Assembly: GCA_035873375.1 (NCBI GenBank)
Contig: JAYWMQ010000053.1
Location: 1 to 51,782, forward strand
DNA: 51,782 bases
Source: Nitrospirota bacterium
GTDB taxonomy: Bacteria > Nitrospirota > Thermodesulfovibrionia > Thermodesulfovibrionales > JdFR-85
Direction: 5' to 3'
Made by a program: the position numbers and the translations under genes. Under the pieces are notes generated by a model that saw nothing but the letters and a program-made list of their open reading frames with translations, ran no database searches and was not told where the DNA came from. Below, piece after piece: positions 1-8,344 of the stretch (its first letter is position 1; each line of letters begins with the position of its first letter).

Positions 1-174
1 AAAGGCGTCAAACTGCGCCCGGGCCAGCTTAAATGGCGTGGTCTTGCCGTTTTCCCAGCGGTTGATCGTGGCAAAGCTCACCCCCAGCTCATGGGCCAGC
101 TCTTCCTGGCTGATCCCCAGTTGCCTTCGGACTTCCCTGACCAATACCGGAAATGTCTTTGGACTTTCGATCAT
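1..174 (-). CDS. XRE-family helix-turn-helix protein, 3' end beyond window
   Basis: The 58 visible residues begin MIESPKTFPVLVREVRRQLG and contain a complete Cro/C1-type helix-turn-helix: the Q-E-E-L-A segment, the recognition-helix motif VSFATINRWENG, and a K/R-rich end. This is a sequence-specific DNA-binding domain. The start is the only ATG in the open frame. The gene is cut by the window edge, so it could be a short regulator or the N-terminus of a larger enzyme; this HTH type is often found alone or at the front of DNA-modification and helicase proteins. A six-half-site repeat array lies about 300 bp upstream, but a link between the two is only inferred. Confidence 0.75.
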   Translation of the reverse strand, partial: MIESPKTFPVLVREVRRQLGISQEELAHELGVSFATINRWENGKTTPFKLARAQFDAF

Positions 175-686
175 TGCGACATCCTTTGCCGTGTCTTTGC
201 ACGGCTGTTTTCGCTCTGCAAGCAAGCATGTGTTTGCCCACGGCCAGCCAGGCTCAGGCAATCCGTCCAACCCGCAATACGAAGATATAATATAACAGGT
301 GTCATGTCACGTGCAAGGAAAATCTAATAACTACGGCAGCCGCTGAGGCTTAAAGAGCGAGATAATTGCAGCACCCTTATCCACGAACCATGGACCGGCT
401 ATCCCTGATGTGCTGCTCAAGAAAAGCGAGGTGTGACAGGTGATGCAAAAACATTTTCTGAGAAGGACAAAAAACATGTCCACGACATGGACACAACGCA
501 AAAACATGTCCATATTTTGTCATTTTATGGACACATTATAACAATACGTCCACGTTATGGACATGTTTTTCTGGCAAAAAATTGCTTTCCTAATAGACAC
601 TGCAGACGTGCATGTCGCAACCACCTGCACCGATTTCTGAATTTGTCATGCATAAGTTACACTCAGGGACTGAACCGGCACACAAA
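175..686. other. Noncoding gap between the XRE gene and fic
   Basis: No convincing gene was found in 512 bp. Short open frames here lack family resemblance and overlap one another. The only clear structure is the half-site array at 470-570. The promoter of the minus-strand XRE gene should lie in this gap. Confidence 0.6.
470..570. repeat. Symmetric array of six TGTCCA/TGGACA half-sites
   Basis: TGTCCA occurs at 477 and 507 with a CGTCCA variant at 547. The reverse complement TGGACA occurs at 488, 528 and 558. Start-to-start spacings are 11, 19, 21, 19 and 11 bp, so the whole array is mirror-symmetric about position 520. The outer pairs form two 17-bp palindromes (half-site, 5-bp gap, half-site), and the flanks share the 13-mer AAAAACATGTCCA in inverted orientation. 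It lies in the gap between the 3' end of fic and the XRE gene. It resembles a multimeric operator; no known regulator was recognised. Confidence 0.7.
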
Positions 687-1775
687 CTATTTCCCTGCCA
701 GCAGATCATAGAGCCGCCAGTTCAGATACAGGGTTTCCCGGCCAATTTTACGGGCTTTCAAAGTCCCGATTTCCTCCAACTCCTTGAGATATTCCGCAGC
801 TGTTTTTCTCTTGGCAATACCCGCCTCTATCAGAAACTTCCCCTTGGTGTATGGCTGACGAAAAAGCAGCTCGATGAGCTCCTTGGAGTAAACATGGCGG
901 GGGAGTTCCTTACGGGCTTTTTCCATAGTCTCCTCCATCAGGTTCCGGATGGCGATAATGCGCTCGCGGGTAAACCCGGCGGTCTCTTCAACTGCTTCGA
1001 GCATAAAGAGAATCCACCGTTGCCATTGACCCTTTTCCGTAACCTCCCGAAGAAGGCGATAGTATTCGCTTTTGCGTTCGATTATTGCTTTACTGAGATA
1101 AAGCACCGGCAAATCAAGCAACCCCCGAAAGACCAGAAACAGGATATTTATTATTCGGCCGGTTCGGCCATTACCATCGGGAAATGGATGTATCGCTTCA
1201 AACTGGTAATGGATCAATGCCATTTTGATCAGAGGGTCTATATCGTCCTCAGAATGGATAAAATCCTCCAGATTCTTCAGCTTGTCCCGGATGATCGACT
1301 CACCTTCAGGTGGTGTGTAGAGAACCTTTCCGGTGGTGCTGTTTACAACCTTTGTCCCCGGCGTTTTGCGGATGCCCGCCTGGTTTTGCTTGATTGTCTG
1401 AACGATCCTGACAAATAGATTTGTAGACAACACCGGTCGCTTTTTCAGCGTATTGTACCCCCCCCAGAGAGCTTCACGGTAACGAAGCACTTCTTTGGTG
1501 GCAGCATCTATCTGACTTGTATTGGCGGTAAAGGCCCGGAACAAGGCATCATTGGTTGTGATGATGTTTTCAATTTCAGAACTTGCCTTTGCTTCCTGAA
1601 GAATCAGTGAATCGAGTAACATAGCCTGGTTGGGTATCGTCAGCCCGACTCCCTTAAGCTCGGCAAGGGCACGGTTTGCGGCGATGGCTCTTTTAAGGAT
1701 AGCTTTTGTTTCAAAGCCCGACTCAGGAGGCAAAGGCGGAAGGCTATTGTAGGGTTTATCCGGATCAAATTTCAT
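687..1775 (-). CDS. Fic/DOC family protein (AMP transferase), class II self-inhibited
   Basis: This 362-aa protein has the full catalytic motif HPFPDGNGRTGR at residues 196-207, so it is predicted to transfer AMP from ATP to a hydroxyl side chain of a target protein. The N-terminal helix has SSEIEN at residues 65-70, matching the [S/T]xxxE[G/N] inhibitory motif that places Fic proteins in the self-inhibited class II. Residues 1-90 look like the Fic_N domain, and the C-terminal 90 residues look like a winged helix. The start overlaps the stop of the preceding 35-residue frame as ATGA, suggesting translational coupling. Fic genes of this type are often embedded in type I restriction operons. 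The physiological target cannot be read from the sequence. Confidence 0.92.
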   Translation of the reverse strand: MKFDPDKPYNSLPPLPPESGFETKAILKRAIAANRALAELKGVGLTIPNQAMLLDSLILQEAKASSEIENIITTNDALFRAFTANTSQIDAATKEVLRYREALWGGYNTLKKRPVLSTNLFVRIVQTIKQNQAGIRKTPGTKVVNSTTGKVLYTPPEGESIIRDKLKNLEDFIHSEDDIDPLIKMALIHYQFEAIHPFPDGNGRTGRIINILFLVFRGLLDLPVLYLSKAIIERKSEYYRLLREVTEKGQWQRWILFMLEAVEETAGFTRERIIAIRNLMEETMEKARKELPRHVYSKELIELLFRQPYTKGKFLIEAGIAKRKTAAEYLKELEEIGTLKARKIGRETLYLNWRLYDLLAGK

Positions 1776-1879
1776 TTAACCTCCCCATATCCCAAAGCCT
1801 TCAGATTCTTCCTGATCGCGGCTTCAATCTGGTCAGCTTTGGCGAACTGCTCGTAAATTTTTGCCGTAAGTTCGGTCAT
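1772..1879 (-). pseudogene. 35-aa frame resembling the C-terminal tail of HsdM
   Basis: The frame reads M-T-E-L-T-A-K-I-Y-E-Q-F and ends in a KNLKALGYGE-like tail. Type I N6-adenine methylase subunits (HsdM) typically finish with such a charged helix followed by a short L-G-Y-G end. Its TGA overlaps the fic ATG (ATGA). It sits in the same reading frame as the upstream 110-aa gene, separated from it by one stop and one codon. The simplest reading is a relic of an hsdM-fic junction left after deletion of the methylase body. It could instead be a functional small coupling peptide. The family assignment rests on recall of the tail motif only. Confidence 0.45.
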
Positions 1880-1882
1880 CTT

Positions 1883-2215
1883 TTACTCGAAAGGTATGCC
1901 GTCGTCCTCAACTTTGGCCGCAGTTCTCAAAGCCGAGATTGCCTGCCAGCCGTCGATAAGGCCTTCATCCTTGCATACAGGGCAGAACCAGTGAATCCGG
2001 TCGTCTATCTCAAATTGGATTTTCAAAATGCCCTTGCACGATTTTCTCTCCGGCCGCCGCCAGCATTTTGGCGCGTCACCTCCTGATAAACCCCTGTCAT
2101 GTAATGTTATCCAGGTTATGATCTCCGCAAGCTTTTTCACCTTGAGCCGCAACTGAGGCGCAGCCGGTCCGTCTTGCTGTTTGTTCAACCAGTGTCTTAT
2201 GTCAATTACCCACAT
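1883..2215 (-). CDS. Conserved hypothetical protein with zinc-ribbon-like cysteines
   Basis: This 110-aa protein starts with the conserved M-x-V-I-D-I-R-H-W segment. It has a CWRRPERKSCKG stretch and then WFCPVCKDEG, giving four cysteines in two pairs, as expected of a small zinc ribbon, followed by a conserved GLIDGWQ end. I recognise the pattern as a widespread small uncharacterised protein from deltaproteobacterial and Nitrospirae genomes, with no known function. An AAAGGAG-like Shine-Dalgarno lies about a dozen bases upstream of the chosen ATG. The C-terminal 20 residues look less conserved and may have been altered at the junction with the HsdM-like relic. Confidence 0.6.
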   Translation of the reverse strand: MWVIDIRHWLNKQQDGPAAPQLRLKVKKLAEIITWITLHDRGLSGGDAPKCWRRPERKSCKGILKIQFEIDDRIHWFCPVCKDEGLIDGWQAISALRTAAKVEDDGIPFE

Positions 2216-2940
2216 TTATCAGACCACTCCTTTCAACAAACTTGTGAGTTTCCGTCCTATAGCACCCTCCAACGGCCTGCTGTTCATCTCAGCCATTCCT
2301 GCCCCTCGTTTCCGAATCAAGTCTTTTCGCCAACTACAGAAGTCTCCATAGCAACACGTCTACATCCAGGACCACTGATTGTACTTTTGCCTCACTCACC
2401 TCACTCACCACTCACTATGTTTGAAAAAATGCCTATTTTACAGGTGCTTACAAATTCCAATTACAATTTTAACGAACCACTATCCCTTAACCAATTGAAT
2501 TTATTCGAAAAAACGTTGGGACAGTAGTGATAGTCCGTGTATAAATGTCTTTTTGTCGTCATGCCCCGAAAACAGAAAACGTTCGGGGCATCCAGAATGC
2601 ATTGAAGAGACTGGATTCCGGCCGCCTAAAGATACCGGTGCTTCCCGTGTGCGGCCTCTCCAAATGGCGATCAGGAATTCACCGATTTCGTCCCCGTATG
2701 TTCCGTCAATACGGAGCACATACCCCTGGTTGCTGTGGTGCCGCTCATCAAAAGACCGTAAGAGGGCGGATTCGGGGCTGAACAGCCCTGAGCCGTCCGC
2801 ACCAGGCGATTATCCCTGCTCTGGAATTTTCTCTTGTCATCATTCTTTATTGTTTGTGAAATGTGTAGACCTGAACTTCTTTGTTTCCATGACCCCTCTT
2901 TGTTTCCAAAAACGAAAGCTCATTTTAATGAATGTCCCCG
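2216..2940. other. Repeat-rich noncoding stretch, possible degraded coding DNA
   Basis: No confident gene was found. There are short simple repeats around 2390-2420 (alternating cactcac units) and a REP-like palindrome at 2561-2621. A minus-strand frame from about 2822 to 2501 reads VLRIDGTYGDEIGEF in its middle, which looks protein-like, but it merges with the palindrome sequence and has no recognised family. It may be a gene fragment. Confidence 0.5.
2561..2621. repeat. REP-like dispersed palindrome
   Basis: ATGCCCCGAA at 2561-2570 pairs with TTCGGGGCAT at 2582-2591 across an 11-nt loop. It is followed by a weaker CCAG...CTGG pairing ending in CTGGATTCCGG. This composite (GTCATGCCCCGA ... 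TCGGGGCATCCAG ... CTGGATTCCGG) is the type of intergenic repeat found in many copies in deltaproteobacterial and Nitrospirae genomes. Only one copy lies in this window. Confidence 0.6.
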
Positions 2941-5900
2941 TTATTCGTGCTGATCTTCTCCGTCTTGTTTAGTTTCCTTTAGGTATTTTTCTAATTCCTT
3001 TCGTTTACCAGGGAATATTTCCTTTAGAATCTCGATGTCGTCTTCATTGACAGAGAATTCATCAGTATTCAAATCTTTTAGCTGTGCTTCCCCACCAATA
3101 TTGTGTAGCCAAGTGGCTATACGACGTTTCATCTCGATAGATGACGAATTGAGGAATGCATTAAGCAGAGACTTTGCGAGCAGACTTTTTTCAGATGCGC
3201 TTCCAAATAATGCATTCGTCTCATCGGCAGATTCGATGACTGTATTTTGAGTTTTAGGAATGTTGTCAGCGGAGAAAAGAGTAGGGATAGCATTTAAATA
3301 GAATTCTTTTTCTACCTTCTTGCCCAAGTTTATAGCCTGGCTCCACAATCTATCCTTATGTTCATCAGGGGTCTTGCTATCTTCCAGGCACGTATGCAGA
3401 ACTTCAGCACACATTTCGGCATTCATACTATCCAACCATATTGCCAAGGCTCGATCCGGTTCGTCTTCTGGCCCAATCATACTCTGAGACAAAATAAGAG
3501 AGGTTGCCTGTTGCAGTCTGTCTCTGGCCAAAAGAGGCACAATATGCTGCCATGCTACTCGAAGATCAGAAAAAGCATCGTCAGCTGAATCAATGCCCTC
3601 CATAAGCTTTACAATATCTGCTGGTTCTGGAGCCTCTTCAAATGATTTCAGGACTGCTAAGGAGGCTTCCCTATGATATGACCAAAGGTCGCACGCCAAT
3701 TTTACGACGCGTGCAACATTTCCATCTCCAGCCACAAGACCAAGCTTTATCATCTTGGCCAATGAGAGCAGAATCCCATCCGTGTTTTCTTGCGCTGGAT
3801 TACTTGTCGCAACTGTCAACCCATTATTGAACACTGTTGTCATGTTGATACCCGAGAGTTCTTCAGGCCAGTGGTCAGCAATTATTTTGTGCAACCAAGC
3901 AAGCCAAACAGGCTGGGATTGTGCATTATTAAATAGATGCTGGAGATTACCTCCAGCACTGCTATGTGGCTCGTTGTTGAGCATCATTACCATAGTCGGG
4001 AACAGCTTCTTCACAAAAGGCTCAAAGTCATTATGTCTATTTTGCAGCGCCTGGAATGCCTGCTGCATATGGGACTGCATTTCTTTCGTGGTATAACCTG
4101 CCGATGTCAGCGAATTGAAGAAACTGGCATACTTACGGGAAGCAACATCGTCTACTTCAGGGACAGTTAGAAGTTTATTAAGTTCTTGTAGAATTTGCTG
4201 TCGCTCTTCTTTATCCAATAAATCCTGAAAATGCCTTGCCAACCATGAGATCCCCGTATCTGGAAGCTCCGTAAGAAGATTGGATACCATATGGGTTATC
4301 ACTTGGTGAGCCATATCCCTGGAGGCTTTTGTAAGAATATCGATTATTGCAATACAAAACTCGTCGGGTTCTTCGGTAAGAGAATATGCGATTGCTAAGT
4401 TTGCCAGCTTATCCAAGGCCTGCTCTTCAAGGTCGTTTGTACGCGTGGATGCAATCTGCAGTAGAATTTTTCCCCCTTCCTTCCACTGATCGATGCCCCA
4501 TGAGCTCTCATCCTCCATATCTCTTAAAAGCCGGGTAGATAGTGATGCTACAAACGAAGAGATAAAGGTCCCGCCAGCACCATCCTTGTGGCGGTTTGCG
4601 TAATCCCAGGCGAAGGATAGAGCTTCCTCTGTTTTTACTGACACCATGCGCGTCAACTGCTCCCACAGTACTGGGCGGTCATCCTCGCCAGCTGACCATA
4701 AATTATCAAAAACAATCCGGCAGCGCTGAAAAGCTGCCGCAAGGTTGAGATCAGCTGTTCTTTCGTTCTCTATCTCACCAATTAAAAGATCCGTGTATTT
4801 ACTGCCAAGTTTAGGGAGTAGGATATTCTGATATCGTTCCATCCATTGATCGAGAAGGCCATATGGAAGAGTAGCTGATTCTTTGCCTAAAGAGATTGTG
4901 CGTTCTAACAACCAGTCGCAGAATTTGTTTTGCGGTTCGGATGGAAGTCCGTGTCTATCCCAAACCGAAAGGGCCATAGATGCAATTGTTTCGGCCATGC
5001 GCTTGGCCTCATCAAGCGATGGAGGTTGCATTGTTTCCAAAAGCAATGAGAAACCGTGCGAATCTCCATATGCATCATCAATAAGCAATGCAACAATACA
5101 TCGCTGATAATCTGGGTGGACCTTATCAAGGATTCTCGCGATTATTTCAACGCCTATGCGTGATCTGAAGTCTTGAGAGAGCTCTAGTTGGCGACATAAT
5201 GGATGAAGTAATCTTGGTTGCGAAACGGCAGGAATCCGTTCAGAAATAGAAGCTACTACGGCGACGGCATGATTTCGTCTGGTTTCAGATTCCCCTTCGA
5301 GATCCTCGATGATATTTGCCAATAAAAGTGCGTCCTCTTCTGATATAGGCTTATTATCCTTATCGCGCCCAAACTCCTGTAGAACACCTATAGTATCTCC
5401 GGAGACGAGCGCGGCAACTATATTCGCCGCTCTACTGCCGTATTTACGAGTAACAGGATCTTGGGTTAATTGTATAAATGGTTGTATCGAGTCCGGCCAA
5501 CGAAGTCCTCGTAAGCTGCCGACAAAGCGTCGAAGAGAAGTATGCTCGGGACGGAGTTCACTATCTTTACAATACTCAGACAAGAGATGTTTAGGCTTTG
5601 GTGGGAGGTCTTCAAATTGCCGACTTTGTTGCACAAAAACTTCAGTAAAATATCTAATTAGATCTGACTCTTCTTGTAGTTTGTTATAAAAGTGAGGATA
5701 GTTGACCTTTAAGGCACTTATGACTGCGAGAGTTACTGGGTGTTTTGTTATTGTCCCTTCAAGCAAGCCGCCAGCTCGCTGAGTGCCTGAGCCGGAATAC
5801 TCACGTTTTTGGGCAAGCCACCAGGACTGGATAAAGGCATTTACTATCTGAAGAGCATTACGGGGACTTGAAACGTCAACATGAATCATACGGTCCACAA

Positions 5901-7002
5901 CATTACCAATATGTCCACCATTCTTTTCGATTTCTTCTATGGTGTGCGATGCTGCTCCTTTTAGGTGACGAAGTGCAAAATTGCGCATATCCTGCTTCGG
6001 AAAGGGCGGGATTTCCAAACGGAACTGAAAAATACGGTCGAGATACTTTCTGGCATCGTCTCGTGTGATAACAGCACCAGGGAGGTCAGAATTCATTTGA
6101 CGCCGTTTAAGAGCCTCAGCTATTCTGTTTTCATCGCACGAAATTACAAAAATAATACCCAAGACGTCTTGTGGCAGATCCATAAACACACGAATTGCAT
6201 CAAGTCCATCAACCATTTCATGGGCGGACAAACGGTCCAAATCATCAACAAAGATTACGAGCCGTTCATAACTCTTGTGGCTTTTCTTGAACTTAGCAAT
6301 CTGGTTTACCAGCAATTCCTCATATTCTTCTGCAGACGTTTTAGGCATCTCAATTCGAGTTGCTCTGGAATATCTCGGAATCAAGAAAGTCGCTGCGTCT
6401 CCCAAGTATTTCGTGGCGAAAGCACCTGCTAAAGAAAAAGAAAGAGATATAATCCCCAAAGCGGTGGGGTCATTGACACCGAGCCAGAATTTGGTGATCA
6501 ACACCATGGAAAAAAGGATGATCAAGAAAACTGCAACAGGAATTAGATTCCACACTCCCTTTTCGTAAACCTCAAACCAGATATCTTTCCATGTTCTCGG
6601 CTTTAGAAAAGTACTCTTGATTTGATTATAAAGTTCGTCTTTGAGCGTTTGATCGCTACCCCCAAGCTCCAAAAACACGTGCCGTAGCAATGCACGTTTA
6701 ATATCACTGCTGCCACCATATCGCCAAGCATTGAATGTGAGGGCCTTGATGCGTTGACTTCTCTTTTTCCCGCGAGAAGAAGTAGTCGCATCATCCTGCA
6801 AGTCCTTTAGATAGAGAGATTTGATTGTGCTCTTGCCAGTACCCCAAGGACCAAGCAGTCCAATACTATATGGTGGTTGATTATGCTCAGATTCGATTAA
6901 GCTCCTCAAAGCATTCGCGAAATCCTGGTGTCCGAAGGCATCATCAGCTTTCGCGGTAATCTCTCGATCCAGGATGCTCGGCATCAGCTTTGACTGTGGC
7001 AT
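2941..7002 (-). CDS. KAP family P-loop NTPase, large membrane-anchored
   Basis: The 1353-aa protein has Walker A GPWGTGKS at residues 51-58 and Walker B LVIFVDDLDRL at 248-258. Two membrane segments (about 152-173 and 180-200) are inserted between them. That arrangement, with P-loop and Walker B split by a transmembrane hairpin, is the hallmark of KAP NTPases. The remaining ~1000 residues are largely helical with repeat-like leucine-rich helices and match no family I can name. KAP ATPases are membrane-associated and occur in several antiphage systems (QatA is one), so a defence role is plausible but inferred. The ATG follows AAGGAAACGGGG. It is flanked by repeats and by a MIT_C-domain remnant immediately upstream. 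Confidence 0.85.
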   Translation of the reverse strand: MPQSKLMPSILDREITAKADDAFGHQDFANALRSLIESEHNQPPYSIGLLGPWGTGKSTIKSLYLKDLQDDATTSSRGKKRSQRIKALTFNAWRYGGSSDIKRALLRHVFLELGGSDQTLKDELYNQIKSTFLKPRTWKDIWFEVYEKGVWNLIPVAVFLIILFSMVLITKFWLGVNDPTALGIISLSFSLAGAFATKYLGDAATFLIPRYSRATRIEMPKTSAEEYEELLVNQIAKFKKSHKSYERLVIFVDDLDRLSAHEMVDGLDAIRVFMDLPQDVLGIIFVISCDENRIAEALKRRQMNSDLPGAVITRDDARKYLDRIFQFRLEIPPFPKQDMRNFALRHLKGAASHTIEEIEKNGGHIGNVVDRMIHVDVSSPRNALQIVNAFIQSWWLAQKREYSGSGTQRAGGLLEGTITKHPVTLAVISALKVNYPHFYNKLQEESDLIRYFTEVFVQQSRQFEDLPPKPKHLLSEYCKDSELRPEHTSLRRFVGSLRGLRWPDSIQPFIQLTQDPVTRKYGSRAANIVAALVSGDTIGVLQEFGRDKDNKPISEEDALLLANIIEDLEGESETRRNHAVAVVASISERIPAVSQPRLLHPLCRQLELSQDFRSRIGVEIIARILDKVHPDYQRCIVALLIDDAYGDSHGFSLLLETMQPPSLDEAKRMAETIASMALSVWDRHGLPSEPQNKFCDWLLERTISLGKESATLPYGLLDQWMERYQNILLPKLGSKYTDLLIGEIENERTADLNLAAAFQRCRIVFDNLWSAGEDDRPVLWEQLTRMVSVKTEEALSFAWDYANRHKDGAGGTFISSFVASLSTRLLRDMEDESSWGIDQWKEGGKILLQIASTRTNDLEEQALDKLANLAIAYSLTEEPDEFCIAIIDILTKASRDMAHQVITHMVSNLLTELPDTGISWLARHFQDLLDKEERQQILQELNKLLTVPEVDDVASRKYASFFNSLTSAGYTTKEMQSHMQQAFQALQNRHNDFEPFVKKLFPTMVMMLNNEPHSSAGGNLQHLFNNAQSQPVWLAWLHKIIADHWPEELSGINMTTVFNNGLTVATSNPAQENTDGILLSLAKMIKLGLVAGDGNVARVVKLACDLWSYHREASLAVLKSFEEAPEPADIVKLMEGIDSADDAFSDLRVAWQHIVPLLARDRLQQATSLILSQSMIGPEDEPDRALAIWLDSMNAEMCAEVLHTCLEDSKTPDEHKDRLWSQAINLGKKVEKEFYLNAIPTLFSADNIPKTQNTVIESADETNALFGSASEKSLLAKSLLNAFLNSSSIEMKRRIATWLHNIGGEAQLKDLNTDEFSVNEDDIEILKEIFPGKRKELEKYLKETKQDGEDQHE

Positions 7003-7078
7003 AATTACCCCGTTTCCTTTTAGGTCCTCTATCGGGTCCCTCTCCGTCCTTCTATTTGCTGTTCACGACAACAATTCA

Positions 7079-7270
7079 TCAAGAGGCCGCTTTCACTCGA
7101 GTGTAGGTGATTGTTGTTGCCTTACATTTCCGTTTCGTCTGATCCAGGAATCCCAAGGTGAACTTATCCTCCGGTTTTTGGAATATGTCGAGTCCACGGC
7201 CCAAGATAATTCTCCACCCCGTGTCCGTTTCTATCCATCGGTCATGAAGATTGTTGTAGAAAAACAGGGG
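7079..7270 (-). pseudogene. Remnant of a MITD1-type MIT_C (phospholipase D-like) domain
   Basis: The open frame gives 63 codons without a usable start, preceded directly by a stop. The translation contains LHDRWIETDTGW, RIILGRGLDIFQKP, KFTLGF and a final RKCKATTI. This follows the C-terminal domain of MITD1 (HDR, NGW, GRGLD, F-LG, C-ET) in order and spacing. In eukaryotes that domain has a phospholipase D-like fold and binds membranes. The intact gene would have ended just upstream of the KAP NTPase in the same direction, so the two may once have formed an operon. The 5' part is missing, and the break coincides with the inverted-repeat element at 7271-7394. Confidence 0.7.
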
Positions 7271-7394
7271 TCAACATTTGACATTTCTCTTTGTTGTACC
7301 ACCTTAGCCGTTCTCTTTCCGCTATTTTGCTGTTATTAACTGCATTTTTAAAATGATAACCAAGGATTGGCTATGGCCGAATGTCAAATATTGA
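7271..7394. repeat. 124-bp element with 15-bp terminal inverted repeats (MITE-like)
   Basis: TCAACATTTGACATT at 7271-7285 is matched by AATGTCAAATATTGA at 7380-7394, the reverse complement with one mismatch. The element has no coding capacity. It begins exactly where the MIT_C reading frame breaks off, as expected if insertion or an associated deletion truncated that gene. Confidence 0.55.
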
Positions 7395-7422
7395 GACCTG
7401 AACTTATATATTGAAACTTCAT

Positions 7423-7543
7423 CAGCCTTCACTTCTCAATATATTTCGAATTGTGCTGTTTAAGCCGGCCCGCCAGCCTTCGTTTCAAACTCCGGCTTGG
7501 TTCACCGGGCCGTAGCTCGAAAGATATTGAGAAGCGAAGGCTG
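7423..7543. repeat. Long imperfect inverted repeat at the 3' end of ssrA
   Basis: A 28-nt arm at 7423-7450 starting CAGCCTTCACTTCTCAATAT pairs with 7516-7543 with three mismatches. The interior holds further GC-rich complementary pieces (AAGCCGGCCCG against CGGGCC). The right arm runs into the CCA end of the tmRNA gene. It may act as the ssrA terminator or be a repeat inserted at the ssrA end. Confidence 0.6.
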
Positions 7544-7890
7544 GTGGAGGCGGTGGGAATCGAACCCACGTCCGAAAGCACTGCACTCAGGCTCCTACAT
7601 GCTTAGTCTGTCTTTTGGTTTTCAGGCAATTGAGCCGCCGCCAGACAGGCTTCTCAATGCCTTATTCCTCTTTTAGTCTCGCCCAACACCAGAGGAAGGA
7701 ATGTCAGGCCAGCCTGCTGATCGACACCTTTTCGGGATAGCAGACATCTCCCGAAAGATGCGCTGCTTTAATTAAGCAGCGAGTGCCAGTTCGTTGTTGG
7801 CGTTTGTGTTTTTTCCCGTCTTTATTCGTGGTGACGGAACCACGGCATGCAACCTGAGTCTCGTAACCCCCGTCGAATCCATACGCCCCC
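7542..7890 (-). ncRNA. ssrA: Transfer-messenger RNA (tmRNA)
   Basis: tmRNA rescues stalled ribosomes together with SmpB. The 5' end GGGGGCG pairs over 7 bp with the 3' end (CGCCUCC, then A and CCA), forming the tRNA-like acceptor stem. The TGGGTTCGATTCCCA T-arm is present near the 3' end. The internal tag frame ends NTNANNELALAA followed by TAA (stop at 7772-7774), with the typical hydrophobic A-L-A-A proteolysis signal; the resume codon is probably the GGG or AAA just upstream. Length is 349 nt, normal for a one-piece tmRNA. CCA is genome-encoded. smpB ends only 13 bp upstream on the same strand. Confidence 0.97.
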
Positions 7891-7903
7891 TAATCGTTAA
7901 CTA

Positions 7904-8344
7904 TCAATGCTTAAGTGCCCGTTCAATCTCACGCTTTGCCTCGCGCTCCTTTATCCGTTCACGCTTCTCGTAGAGTCTCTTGCCCCTTGCAAGGGCTACC
8001 TCTACCTTAACGTACGGCCCCTTAAAATAAATCTTCAATGGTATAAGGGAAGAACCCTTCTGGGCTGCCTGGCCCATCAGTCTCTGAATCTCTTTTTTAT
8101 GAAAGAGCAACTTCCTCGTCCTTACAGGGTCATGATTCATTATATTGCCGTATTTGTAAGGACTGATATGGCAGTTCAGCAAAAAGGCCTCGCCATCCTT
8201 TATTATCACGTAGCTGTCCTGAAGGTTTGCCTTGCCTTCCCTCAGGGACTTGACCTCGGTACCGGTCAGTACAATGCCAGCCTCATAGGTCTCTTCTATG
8301 TGATAGTCGTGATAGGCCTTCCTGTTTTGACATACTACCTTCAT
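7904..8344 (-). CDS. smpB: SsrA-binding protein SmpB
   Basis: This 146-aa protein starts [20 protein letters not shown] and contains [19 protein letters not shown], a signature of SmpB. SmpB binds the tRNA-like domain of tmRNA and carries it into stalled ribosomes. Length is near the family norm, and the basic C-terminal tail that reaches into the mRNA channel is present. The start matches family alignments, yet no Shine-Dalgarno precedes it, and a TATAAT hexamer (8350-8355, minus strand) ends 5 bp before the ATG. The mRNA may therefore be leaderless. Its partner RNA ssrA lies directly downstream. Confidence 0.97.
   Translation of the reverse strand: MKVVCQNRKAYHDYHIEETYEAGIVLTGTEVKSLREGKANLQDSYVIIKDGEAFLLNCHISPYKYGNIMNHDPVRTRKLLFHKKEIQRLMGQAAQKGSSLIPLKIYFKGPYVKVEVALARGKRLYEKRERIKEREAKREIERALKH

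Noticed and set aside
612-1418. 268-aa plus-strand open frame
   Set aside because: It lies antisense to fic, whose catalytic motif and winged helix are intact; the frame shows no family features.
2501-2822. Minus-strand frame containing VLRIDGTYGDEIGEF as a gene
   Set aside because: No start with a ribosome-binding site, it runs into a dispersed palindrome, and no family is recognised; kept only as a possible fragment in the gap entry.
6974-7339. 121-aa plus-strand open frame upstream of the KAP gene
   Set aside because: The minus strand of this region encodes a recognisable MIT_C fragment; the plus frame has no resemblance to any protein.
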